Source of the DNA: Dehalococcoidia bacterium
GTDB taxonomy: Bacteria; Chloroflexota; Dehalococcoidia; Lucifugimonadales; Lucifugimonadaceae
Assembly (NCBI GenBank): GCA_028278465.1
Contig: JANQEF010000017.1
Location: 1 to 6,887, forward strand
Length of the DNA: 6,887 bases
Reading direction: 5' to 3'
Shown: piece by piece, positions 1 through 5,781 of the stretch
Position numbering within the stretch: position 1 is the stretch's first letter
Layout of the letters: each line of letters opens with the position of its first letter
Made by a program: the position numbers and the translations under genes
The notes under the pieces: generated by a model
What the model was told of the DNA's origin: nothing
Databases searched by the model: none
What the model saw: only the letters and a program-made list of their open reading frames with translations

Positions 1-1118
1 GTGATCAGAGCGACCGTCTCGTCGTCCGGGCCGATCACGCCCTGCTGCGCCAGCCGCTTCAGCGTCGAGATCACGACGCCGCCCGCTGTCTCGGTGAAGA
101 TGCCCTCGGTCTCCGCCAGCAGCCGCATCCCGGTCGCAACCTCGTCTTCCGGCACCGCGGTCGCCGAGCCGTCCGACTCCTTCGTGATCGACACCGAGTA
201 GATGCCGTCTGCAGGCGTGCCGATCGCCAGCGACTTCGCGATGGTGTTGGGAACGACCGGTCGCGGGTGCGTCTGGCCGTCAATTACTGCTTTCGCTACC
301 GGCGAGCAGCCCTCGGCCTGGGCGATGTGCATTCGAGTCTCCACGTCGTCGATCAGACCGAGCTTCGCGAACTCGTTCAGCCCTTTCCAGACCTTGGTGA
401 AGAGTGAGCCTGAAGCGACCGGCACGACGACGTGCTTCGGCGCACGCCAGCCAAGCTGCTCCGCGACCTCGTAGCCGAGAGACTTCGAGCCCTCGGAGTA
501 ATAAGGCCGCATGTTGATGTTCACGAACGCCCAGCGACGGTTGTCGCCAAGCTCGGAGCAGAGCCGGTTCACATCGTCGTAGTTGCCGCGCACGAGAACC
601 ACGTTCCCGAAGATCGCAGCGCCGACGATCTTCCCGCGCTCCAGGTTGTGCGGCAGGAAGACGACGGTGTTCATCTGCGCCTTGTTGCCATGCGCGGCCG
701 TAGCGCCGGCCAGGTTGCCTGTCGAGGCGCAGGCGATTGTCTCGAACTCGAACTCCAGCGCTTTCGTGGTGGCGACCGATACGACACGGTCCTTGAACGA
801 GTGCGTCGGGTTGGCAGCGTCGTTCTTGATCCAGAGGTTGTTGAGGCCGATCTCGCGGCCCAGGTTCGTGGCGCGGATCAGCGGCGTCATGCCCGCGCCG
901 ATGTCTACGGCGTGGTCACGGCCGACGGGAAGCAGGTCGTCGTAGCGCCAGATGGTGAGAGGACCGTCTTTGATCTTCTCGCGGCTGATAGCGCCCTGTA
1001 TCGAGTCGTAGTCGTACGCCACTTCGAGCGGGCCGAAGCAGTATTCGCATACGTAGATGGGGTCTGCCGGGTAGTCACGGCCGCACTCTTTGCAGCGCAG
1101 CCCCTGGACGTGTGGCAT
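1..1118 (-). CDS. thrC: Threonine synthase, 3' end cut by the window edge
   Basis: PLP-dependent cytoplasmic enzyme that converts O-phospho-L-homoserine to L-threonine and phosphate, the last step of threonine synthesis. The minus strand reads open from ATG at 1118 to base 1, giving 372 full codons. The N-terminus carries a zinc-ribbon-like set of cysteines (C9, C12, C24, C27; motifs CKEC and CEYC) seen in the roughly 400-residue class of threonine synthase. The PLP lysine is K109 in NPTHSFKDR. The phosphate-binding stretch is ASTGN at 131-135. A late segment, ETEGIFTETAGG, is also typical of the family. The frame ends at VALI, just before the family's usual TGNGLK-type C-terminus, so only a few dozen residues are missing. 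The start is supported by AGAGAGG (minus strand of 1127-1133), 8 bases upstream of ATG. The gene has its own promoter and a structured leader. The larger open frames on the opposite strand here are antisense shadows. Confidence 0.96.
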   Translation of the reverse strand, partial: MPHVQGLRCKECGRDYPADPIYVCEYCFGPLEVAYDYDSIQGAISREKIKDGPLTIWRYDDLLPVGRDHAVDIGAGMTPLIRATNLGREIGLNNLWIKNDAANPTHSFKDRVVSVATTKALEFEFETIACASTGNLAGATAAHGNKAQMNTVVFLPHNLERGKIVGAAIFGNVVLVRGNYDDVNRLCSELGDNRRWAFVNINMRPYYSEGSKSLGYEVAEQLGWRAPKHVVVPVASGSLFTKVWKGLNEFAKLGLIDDVETRMHIAQAEGCSPVAKAVIDGQTHPRPVVPNTIAKSLAIGTPADGIYSVSITKESDGSATAVPEDEVATGMRLLAETEGIFTETAGGVVISTLKRLAQQGVIGPDDETVALI

Positions 1119-1268
1119 GTGGTGGACCTCTCTGGAAGCTGCAGCACTTCCGGGGTCCAGCCGGGAGTGACAGCAGCAGTTTCTGACCAAAAACTCGCTG
1201 ATTCACCGACTACCCGTCCGGGCCCTGGGAATGATTGGCGATCATAGCCCGAACGGGGAGTTGAACTT
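1119..1268 (-). promoter_or_regulatory. Structured 5' leader of thrC, candidate translational riboregulator
   Basis: About 150 bases lie between the predicted transcription start (near 1268) and the thrC ATG, long for a simple untranslated region. On the minus-strand RNA the leader can form three consecutive hairpins. P1 pairs 1247-1257 with 1213-1223 (11 pairs including one G-U). It extends by three pairs (1259-1261 with 1209-1211) beyond a single mismatch and encloses a 5-pair hairpin (1241-1245 with 1231-1235). P2 pairs 1203-1207 with 1166-1170, 1197-1200 with 1174-1177, and 1191-1195 with 1178-1182, around an 8-base loop. P3 pairs 1154-1159 with 1123-1128 and 1146-1151 with 1134-1139, taking in part of the ribosome binding site. 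I read these pairings directly from the sequence; a regulatory role is inferred. I do not recognise a known riboswitch class, and there is no clear T-box. No leader peptide rich in threonine codons was seen. Confidence 0.5.
1123..1159 (-). promoter_or_regulatory. Hairpin sequestering the thrC ribosome binding site
   Basis: In the thrC message UGGACC (1159-1154) is exactly complementary to GGUCCA (1128-1123). Between them GGAAGU (1151-1146) pairs with GCUUCC (1139-1134, with one G-U pair) around a 6-base loop. The Shine-Dalgarno AGAGAGG (1133-1127) lies at the inner edge of the lower stem: its last two G bases are paired and the AGAGA part is in the internal loop. Two CCGG boxes flanking UGGACC (1163-1160 and 1153-1150) could instead pair with each other and free the ribosome binding site. 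Two exclusive forms are therefore possible. Any ligand is unknown. Confidence 0.5.
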
Positions 1269-1274
1269 GCTTCG

Positions 1275-1303
1275 ATGGTAAAGACGGAATGTTATGGCGT
1301 CAA
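1275..1303 (-). promoter_or_regulatory. Sigma-70-type promoter of thrC
   Basis: Reading the minus strand, TTGACG (1303-1298, five of six matches to the -35 consensus) and TACCAT (1280-1275, four of six to the -10) are separated by exactly 17 bases. A start about seven bases on, near 1268, gives a leader of about 150 bases before the ATG at 1118. The promoter lies downstream of the DUF418 stop and of a terminator-like hairpin. thrC is therefore likely transcribed independently of its upstream neighbour. Confidence 0.6.
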
Positions 1304-1366
1304 TTCGCAGTACTTGCAGTCAGTTGAGACCGAACTGCGCCGCGGCGTTAATTCGTTGTGAATGGC

Positions 1367-1382
1367 GGCCAGGCCGCTGGCC
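1367..1382 (-). terminator. Terminator-like hairpin downstream of the DUF418 gene
   Basis: A perfect 6-base inverted repeat, GGCCAG / CTGGCC, surrounds a 4-base loop (1373-1376), starting 25 bases after the DUF418 stop codon. The stem is almost all G and C. No run of T follows on the minus strand, so it is not a classical intrinsic terminator. It sits between the DUF418 stop and the thrC promoter, where a terminator is expected. It may instead be an mRNA 3' end protector. Confidence 0.4.
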
Positions 1383-1407
1383 GAAACTGAGGATGTGACA
1401 GCGCCAA

Positions 1408-2580
1408 CTATGCCACCCGCGGCGCCCGCCGAAACGGCTGCCACGAACGGTAAGTGAGAACTCGCCACAGCCACTCGAACGGCCCGTAGTTGAACCGGTC
1501 TAGCCACGGCTTCGACCACGCTATCTGAGGCGCCCACACAGCAAGCACGAACACCAAGACGCCTGTGCGGGTCAGCTCCGTGTCCTCGAACCCGTACGTC
1601 AGTATGCCGAGGCCGAGCATCGTCTGCGTCAGGTAGTTCGTCAACGCCATCCTGCCAACGGCCTGTATCCGGACATGAAGCCATGTCCTTGCCTGCTGGT
1701 TCCACAGCGTGATCAGCCCGATGAAGCCGAGCACCGCCGGGATGGTGCCGATCGTGTTCGGGATCAGTCCGACTATGGCGACGGATGGCGAGAAGTCGTT
1801 CGCGGTCTGGATCACCACTCCGAGCGCCGCAAGCGGCAGCCCGGCCAGCAGCCCGAAGAGCGCCATTTTCCGGTAGAAATCGGTAGAACGCCGCCCCTGC
1901 AGCACGCCGAACCGGTACAGTGCCACGCCAATCAGCATCATGCCGAGCGCCCTGGACAGCGGATCGTAGATCTCGAATATCTCCAGGTCTTCGGAAATGT
2001 CATCGCTGTCCACAAACCAGAAGTCGCCGAGCCCCTCGCCCGACTCGGGGATCGTGCTCTGGGTTATCGCGGCGGCAATCGCCGAAGACAGCACGATCAC
2101 GACGCCGGCGACGAGCAGGATGCGAGGGTTCTTGTTTCTCAGCAGGACCAGGACCGGCGAGCAGATGGCGTAGGCGATCAGCACATCGCCTTCCCAGGCG
2201 ATCGAGTGGGCTATGCCGATCAGGAGCAGCAGGAAGTTGCGCCACAGGCTGAGCAAGTTGGCGCGTCTCCCCTTCGCCGCGGCCCGATCAGCGAACAGCA
2301 CGATGCTGGCGCCGAACAGGACCGAGAATAACCCCATCATCTTCTGGTCGAAGAAGACCTCGCCCATCCAGCCGATGGCCCAGTCGAGCCAGTTCTGGGG
2401 GCTCGCCGCGTCGAGGTTGTAGTAGGCGGCGTTGGGCAGGCCGAAGGCGACGGCGTTCATGCCGAGAATGCCGAGCACGGCAAGGCCGCGGATGGTGTCG
2501 AGGTTGGTGATCCGATCAGAGGCCGCTGTGGGAGCGATGCGCACGTTATCGGCGGTTGCAGAAGCAGCAGAGGTTGTCAT
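1408..2580 (-). CDS. DUF418 / YeiB-like multispanning membrane protein
   Basis: Integral membrane protein of 390 residues of the DUF418 (YeiB-like) family, whose biochemical role is not established. Family marks are LDTIRGLAVLGILGMN at 27-42, FFDQKMMGLFSVLFGAS at 76-92, HSIAWEGDVLIAYA at 125-138, and the C-terminal VGRMALTNYLTQT (308-320) and GPFEWLWRVLTY (366-377). Hydrophobic stretches suggest about eight to ten transmembrane helices. An acidic loop at roughly 179-207, between the central helices, is the main hydrophilic insertion. The length is normal for the family. I chose ATG at 2580. An in-frame ATG at 2604 would add eight residues, but neither start has a Shine-Dalgarno, and a TATAGT box lies six bases before 2580, as in a leaderless message. 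The gene is divergent from the VOC gene and is followed by thrC after 289 bases. Membrane location is well supported; a transport or lipid-related function is only a guess. Confidence 0.9.
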   Translation of the reverse strand: MTTSAASATADNVRIAPTAASDRITNLDTIRGLAVLGILGMNAVAFGLPNAAYYNLDAASPQNWLDWAIGWMGEVFFDQKMMGLFSVLFGASIVLFADRAAAKGRRANLLSLWRNFLLLLIGIAHSIAWEGDVLIAYAICSPVLVLLRNKNPRILLVAGVVIVLSSAIAAAITQSTIPESGEGLGDFWFVDSDDISEDLEIFEIYDPLSRALGMMLIGVALYRFGVLQGRRSTDFYRKMALFGLLAGLPLAALGVVIQTANDFSPSVAIVGLIPNTIGTIPAVLGFIGLITLWNQQARTWLHVRIQAVGRMALTNYLTQTMLGLGILTYGFEDTELTRTGVLVFVLAVWAPQIAWSKPWLDRFNYGPFEWLWRVLTYRSWQPFRRAPRVA

Positions 2581-2586
2581 GGCGAC

Positions 2587-2614
2587 ACTATACGCAATTA
2601 CCATGCACGTTCAG
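2587..2614 (-). promoter_or_regulatory. Probable leaderless promoter of the DUF418 gene
   Basis: On the minus strand TATAGT (2592-2587, five of six matches to the -10 consensus) is followed by six bases and then the ATG at 2580, so transcription would begin at or next to the start codon. A weak -35-like CTGAAC (2614-2609) lies 16 bases further up. No Shine-Dalgarno is present, which fits a leaderless message. The -35 assignment is tentative. Confidence 0.45.
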
Positions 2615-2629
2615 TTGGAACCGATCCCC

Positions 2630-2637
2630 AAGGGAGG
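2630..2637 (+). promoter_or_regulatory. Strong Shine-Dalgarno of the VOC gene
   Basis: AAGGGAGG ends five bases before the ATG at 2643. This fixes the start there rather than at the in-frame ATG at 2556, which lies inside the divergent DUF418 gene and would add 29 unconserved residues. It is the best plus-strand Shine-Dalgarno in the window; the following plus-strand genes have weak sites or none. Confidence 0.8.
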
Positions 2638-2642
2638 ACAGC

Positions 2643-3071
2643 ATGGCGACGGGCTTCCAGGTCACCTTCGACTGCGCCAACCCCGAACGGCTGGCGAACT
2701 TCTGGGCGGAGGCTCTGCACTACCAGCTCCAGCCGCCACCCGAAGGCTTCGAGTCATGGGAGCAGTTCGCGGACGCCAACAACATCCCCGAGGAGAAGCG
2801 CGGGGACATCGGGGCGATCGTCGACCCGGATGGCGGCCCGCGCTTGCTGTTCCTGCGCGTGCCGGAGTCGAAGACGGTGAAGAATCGGGTGCACCTTGAC
2901 CTGAACGTGAGCGGCAGGGATGGAACAGCGGAGACGCGGCGGCAGGAGGTAGATTCGGAGGTCAAGCGGCTGATCGGCCTCGGGGCCACGCGGCTCAACG
3001 CAATGGACGAAGGCCGCGATTACTGGGTCGTGATGACGGATCCTGAGGGCAACGAGTTCTGCGTGCAGTAG
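2643..3071 (+). CDS. VOC-superfamily glyoxalase-like protein (Glyoxalase_6 type)
   Basis: Small cytoplasmic protein of 142 residues that covers a single VOC-fold (vicinal oxygen chelate) module. The N-terminus, VTFDCANPERLANFWAEAL (7-25), matches the usual opening strand and helix of Glyoxalase_6-like proteins. The central strand RVHLDLNV (82-89) and the C-terminal WVVMTDPEGNEFCV (128-141) are the family signatures. H84 and E138 are candidate metal ligands. VOC proteins include glyoxalases, dioxygenases and antibiotic-binding resistance proteins, and this subgroup usually lacks an assigned substrate, so none is proposed. The gene opens the plus-strand run, with a strong ribosome binding site and an alpha/beta hydrolase gene 53 bases downstream. 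Length and ends look complete. Confidence 0.9.
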   Translation: MATGFQVTFDCANPERLANFWAEALHYQLQPPPEGFESWEQFADANNIPEEKRGDIGAIVDPDGGPRLLFLRVPESKTVKNRVHLDLNVSGRDGTAETRRQEVDSEVKRLIGLGATRLNAMDEGRDYWVVMTDPEGNEFCVQ

Positions 3072-3091
3072 GGCAGAGCTGGGTGAAGGCG

Positions 3092-3106
3092 GCGGCAGAC
3101 GGCCGC
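3092..3106 (+). terminator. Short G+C hairpin between the VOC and hydrolase genes
   Basis: GCGGC and GCCGC form a perfect 5-base stem around a 5-base loop, 20 bases after the VOC stop. No T run follows; instead an AT-rich TATAGAT comes next. At best it is a weak attenuator or mRNA end structure. Confidence 0.2.
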
Positions 3107-3109
3107 ACA

Positions 3110-3115
3110 TATAGA
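3110..3115 (+). promoter_or_regulatory. Possible -10 box of the hydrolase gene
   Basis: TATAGA, four of six matches to the -10 consensus, lies nine bases before the ATG at 3125 in an otherwise G+C-rich gap. A start about seven bases on would fall two or three bases before the ATG, so the message would be nearly leaderless. This resembles the TATAGT arrangement at the DUF418 gene. No convincing -35 was found, and the gene may simply be read through from the VOC gene. Confidence 0.3.
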
Positions 3116-3124
3116 TAGGCAAGC

Positions 3125-4093
3125 ATGAGCAACTATCAGCAGATCGAGGTCCAGTTCAACAGCGGACCAAACCGGCTCGCGGGCGTCCTGACTCTGCCCG
3201 AAGGCGATGGCCCACACCCTGCAGCCGTGTTTGTCCATGGCTCCGGCTCAACTACCCGTCTCGGCATGGGCTATACGCCGATGTTCGAGAACTTCGCTGG
3301 CCACGGCGTGGCTTCACTGTCATGGGACAAGCCGGGAGTCGGCGATTCGACCGGCAGCTTCCTGGTACAGGATTTCCACGACCGTGCAGCCGAAGTCGTG
3401 GACGGCATCGAGTTCCTTCGCTCGCGGGACGATATCGATCCCGAACGCATCGGACTGCGGGGCATTAGCCAGGCCGGCTGGGTGATGCCGATCGTGATCG
3501 AGCGCGTGCCCGAGATCGCCTTCATGATCGCCGTGAGCGTTCCAGTCTCGACGGTCAACGGGCAGAACCTGTACGCCGCTCGGCAGTCGCTGGCCCTCAA
3601 CGGGTTCTCAGCCGACGAGATCGCACAGGCCGAAGAGATGACGCGGGAGCTTGGAGCGCTGGTAGCGGCGGATGCGCCGTTCGAAACGGCCCGAGCCGCA
3701 TTCGCAAAGTACGAGAATGAACGCTGGGCGCAGCTGCTGATCAGCGATCCCGACAACCCGGAACGCTACGAGTTCGTGAAGCGCATCGCCACGTTCGATG
3801 TGCAGCCGCTGCTCAAGCAGATTACGTGCCCGGTGCTGGCGATCTTCGGGGATAAGGACATGCTGGTCGATGTAGAGGAGAGCATGGCCGGATACCGCAG
3901 CATTCTCGCCGAGGCAGGCAACGACGACTTAACCGTCAAGCTGTTCCATGATGCCGATCACGTCATCATGCGCACAGAAACTGGCAACCCGACGGAGATG
4001 ATGGCTCGATCTCAGTCAGGCGAGCTTGATTTTGTCCCCGGCTACATCGAGTTGATGGGCGGGTGGCTGGCGGAACGTGTGGGAACCGCGTGA
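3125..4093 (+). CDS. Alpha/beta hydrolase (serine hydrolase, dienelactone-hydrolase / acyl-peptidase-like)
   Basis: Cytoplasmic serine hydrolase of 322 residues with a complete alpha/beta fold and no signal peptide. The oxyanion-hole motif HGSG is at 38-41. The nucleophile elbow is G113-I-S-Q-A-G118 with Ser115. The acid is probably Asp245 in FGDKD, and His279 in DADHVIM completes the triad. The segment from about 160 to 230 (many E, R and A residues) looks like a helical lid between strands 6 and 7. The DKPGVGDSTG segment at 68-77 is typical of the S9/dienelactone-hydrolase-like group that cleaves ester or acyl bonds. The substrate cannot be read from sequence. The start lacks a clear Shine-Dalgarno; AGGC at 3117-3120 is weak. 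The gene lies 53 bases after the VOC gene and 63 before the amidohydrolase, all on one strand, which suggests a loose catabolic or detoxifying cluster. Confidence 0.92.
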   Translation: MSNYQQIEVQFNSGPNRLAGVLTLPEGDGPHPAAVFVHGSGSTTRLGMGYTPMFENFAGHGVASLSWDKPGVGDSTGSFLVQDFHDRAAEVVDGIEFLRSRDDIDPERIGLRGISQAGWVMPIVIERVPEIAFMIAVSVPVSTVNGQNLYAARQSLALNGFSADEIAQAEEMTRELGALVAADAPFETARAAFAKYENERWAQLLISDPDNPERYEFVKRIATFDVQPLLKQITCPVLAIFGDKDMLVDVEESMAGYRSILAEAGNDDLTVKLFHDADHVIMRTETGNPTEMMARSQSGELDFVPGYIELMGGWLAERVGTA

Positions 4094-4156
4094 GCCGTCC
4101 GATAACCGGCTACAGCCTTACGTCCGCCATTGCTCGCCAGAGAACGGATCAACTGA

Positions 4157-4960
4157 ATGATCATCGAATGGAACGCTCACATGTTCAGCTCGGATACCGA
4201 GAAGTATCCGTTCCACCCGAACGCCGCCTACACGCCGAAACCCGAGGCGCGTTCTGCCGACCCGGCCGCCGACTACCTGCAGAGGATGGCTGACGAAGGT
4301 ATCGACCGCGCCGTGCTGGTGCATCCGGAGCCGTACGGTGACGACCACTGGCTGGCACTCGACTGCGTGGCGCAGAGGCCCGACCTGTTCAAAACGACCG
4401 CGCTCTTCTATCCAAAGGACCCGGAGTCGCCCGCGAAGCTGGAAAAGCTGCTCGCAGACCACGGAGACGCTATCGTTGCTCACCGATTCCATGCCCATGA
4501 AGGCAAGCGCAGCTACCTCGACAGCTTCGTGGACGAAACGGTGCGCGACCTTTGGGAGGTCGCCGGAGCGGCCGGCATCATCAACGAGCTGCACATCGAC
4601 TCGAGCTACGCGGGCCAGGTCGCCGGCATCATCAGCGACAACCCGTCGTACCCGGTTCTGATCGATCACCTGGCGGAGGCCAAGTTCGGCTCCGCGCCCG
4701 AGTTCGCAGACGTGATCTCGCTGGCAGATCACCCGAACGTCTACATGAAGCTGTCAGGGCTGAACCACTTCGCAACAGACGAGCCGCTCTATGAGAGCGC
4801 GATACCGTTCACTCGCTGGGTCGCCGACGCTTTCGGCCCCGAGCGCGTGGTCTGGGGCAGCGGCACGCCGCGAATCATCGACGCACACCTCTCCCACTGG
4901 AGCGAGTCCGATCGCGATCTCGTCAGAGGCGGCAACCTGCAGCGCCTGCTGGGTCTCTGA
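4157..4960 (+). CDS. Amidohydrolase-2 (TIM-barrel, PMDC/LigI-like) family protein with altered metal site
   Basis: Soluble protein of 267 residues related to the amidohydrolase-2 family, which includes lactone hydrolases and decarboxylases of aromatic breakdown. Visible family features are the N-terminal strand IIEWNAHMFSSD (2-13), YPFHP (17-21), GIDRAVLVHPEPYG (48-61), ELHID with H146, LIDHLAEAKFG with H171, VYMKLSGL (195-202) and ERVVWGSGTPRI (229-240). The usual HxH of strand 1 reads H8-M-F10, and the usual WGSD-P motif of strand 8 reads WGSG-P, so one His and the catalytic Asp (Gly at 236) are absent. The protein may work without the standard metal centre, use a different acid, or be inactive. 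ATG at 4157 has no clear Shine-Dalgarno but is the natural start for the first barrel strand. It follows the hydrolase gene by 63 bases. Substrate unknown. Confidence 0.85.
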   Translation: MIIEWNAHMFSSDTEKYPFHPNAAYTPKPEARSADPAADYLQRMADEGIDRAVLVHPEPYGDDHWLALDCVAQRPDLFKTTALFYPKDPESPAKLEKLLADHGDAIVAHRFHAHEGKRSYLDSFVDETVRDLWEVAGAAGIINELHIDSSYAGQVAGIISDNPSYPVLIDHLAEAKFGSAPEFADVISLADHPNVYMKLSGLNHFATDEPLYESAIPFTRWVADAFGPERVVWGSGTPRIIDAHLSHWSESDRDLVRGGNLQRLLGL

Positions 4961-4969
4961 GTAAGGATC

Positions 4970-4983
4970 CTGGTCGGGACCAG
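4970..4983 (+). terminator. Weak hairpin after the amidohydrolase gene
   Basis: CTGGT and ACCAG form a 5-base stem around CGGG, starting ten bases after the amidohydrolase stop. No T run follows. It marks a likely end of the upstream transcript because the next gene is 127 bases away and has its own promoter-like box, but the structure alone is modest. Confidence 0.25.
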
Positions 4984-5036
4984 CCATTCCGGTCGTTCAA
5001 ACGGACCTCGCGGCCACGCGCCCGGCCCACCCCGCT

Positions 5037-5045
5037 TGCTAGACT
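5037..5045 (+). promoter_or_regulatory. Possible extended -10 promoter of the nuclease-fold/MFS pair
   Basis: TGC followed by TAGACT (5040-5045, four of six to the -10 consensus) forms a TGn-extended -10 element in the 127-base gap. Transcription would start near 5052 and give a leader of about 36 bases to the ATG at 5088. No -35 is evident, as is tolerated for extended -10 promoters. No Shine-Dalgarno precedes the ATG. Confidence 0.35.
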
Positions 5046-5087
5046 CGTTACACGCAGCCAACTCAGACGAGCGGCATCTAACATCCC

Positions 5088-5774
5088 ATGACGGGCCGAG
5101 ACGACAACGAACGGGACGACTTCAGGCCCCTGCACGGGCCGAGCCAGTCCGATATCGAGCGCTTCAACCGGGAAGACGCCGAGTACCTCGACGAGCGCAA
5201 GCAGGCCGCCAGGACAGCGCTTTGGAAGTTGCTGGCGGGCGCTACGTTCATACTTTTCGCCGCCTCTATGGTCCTCAGCGTCCTGCTGCCCGCGTTCAGC
5301 CGCAGCCGCACAGTCGTCACCGGCCCCGAGCGCATGCCCGCAACGGTCACTAGCGTGCTCGACGGCCGTACTATCACGGTCGAAGCCCGAGACATCCAGC
5401 TGACTGTCCGCTACATCGGCGTCGAGACTCCTCTCTTCGGCGATCCGCTGTACCAGGTCGCAACAGACGCCAACACGAGCCTGTTGCTCGGCCGCGATGT
5501 GCTGCTCGAGGCTGACAGCCGTGACACGGACAAGGAAGGCCGCCTGCTGCGTTACGTGTGGATCGACGGGTCAATGATCAACCTGAGCCTCATCGCCTCC
5601 GGCCTCGCGAGGTCCGGCGAATCAGGCGAGAACGACCGCTACGCCGAGGTGTTCGATGAGGCCGAAGGGATCGCACAGTCCGAGTCTCGCGGGATCTGGA
5701 AAGATTCCGGCTCTGACCGCTCCGCGAAGCTGATCTCCCCGGCGCAGCCGTCTCTCCAGCTCTTCCCGGCGTGA
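5088..5774 (+). CDS. Membrane-anchored staphylococcal-nuclease-fold (SNase/TNase-like) protein, probably catalytically impaired
   Basis: A 228-residue protein with three parts: a charged N-terminus (1-45, rich in D, E and R), one transmembrane helix at about 46-70, and a nuclease-like OB-fold domain at about 83-205. Positive residues before the helix (K38, R42) suggest N-in, C-out, placing the domain outside the membrane. Matches to the SNase pattern are VTSVLDGRTITV (87-98), VRYIGVETP (107-115), DKEGRLLRYVW (148-158), MINLSLIASGLA (163-174) and a C-terminal helix ending RGIW (201-204). Compared with staphylococcal nuclease, the two catalytic arginines are kept (R108 for R35, R152 for R87). 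The calcium ligand D21 is replaced by R94, D40 by E113, and the general base E43 by L116. Nuclease activity is therefore doubtful; binding of nucleic acid, protein or another ligand is possible. The C-terminal tail after 205 is unconserved. The MFS gene follows after 7 bases. No Shine-Dalgarno is visible. Confidence 0.85.
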   Translation: MTGRDDNERDDFRPLHGPSQSDIERFNREDAEYLDERKQAARTALWKLLAGATFILFAASMVLSVLLPAFSRSRTVVTGPERMPATVTSVLDGRTITVEARDIQLTVRYIGVETPLFGDPLYQVATDANTSLLLGRDVLLEADSRDTDKEGRLLRYVWIDGSMINLSLIASGLARSGESGENDRYAEVFDEAEGIAQSESRGIWKDSGSDRSAKLISPAQPSLQLFPA

Positions 5775-5781
5775 TCCGGGC

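Noticed and set aside
1152..1160. Possible T-box sequence (CUGGACCCC) in the thrC leader
   Set aside because: It differs from the UGGNACCGCG consensus by a missing base and a mismatch, and no specifier-loop or stem I landmarks were recognised, so the leader was not called a T-box.
432..1247. A 271-codon open frame on the plus strand
   Set aside because: It lies opposite thrC, whose minus-strand frame shows clear family motifs. The antisense product has no recognisable domain; long antisense frames are expected at this G+C content.
1675..2331. A 218-codon open frame on the plus strand opposite the DUF418 gene
   Set aside because: The product is rich in R, Q, H and D with no domain, and the opposite strand encodes a well-matched membrane protein.
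4093..4111. AGCCG / CGGCT hairpin overlapping the hydrolase stop codon
   Set aside because: Only five pairs with a nine-base loop and no T run; expected by chance at this base composition.
4118..4732. A 204-codon minus-strand open frame opposite the amidohydrolase
   Set aside because: The plus-strand frame carries the amidohydrolase motifs; this one has none.
5079..5084. TAACAT as a -10 box before the nuclease-fold gene
   Set aside because: It ends three bases before the ATG, so transcription would start inside the coding region; the TGn-TAGACT box at 5037-5045 is better placed.
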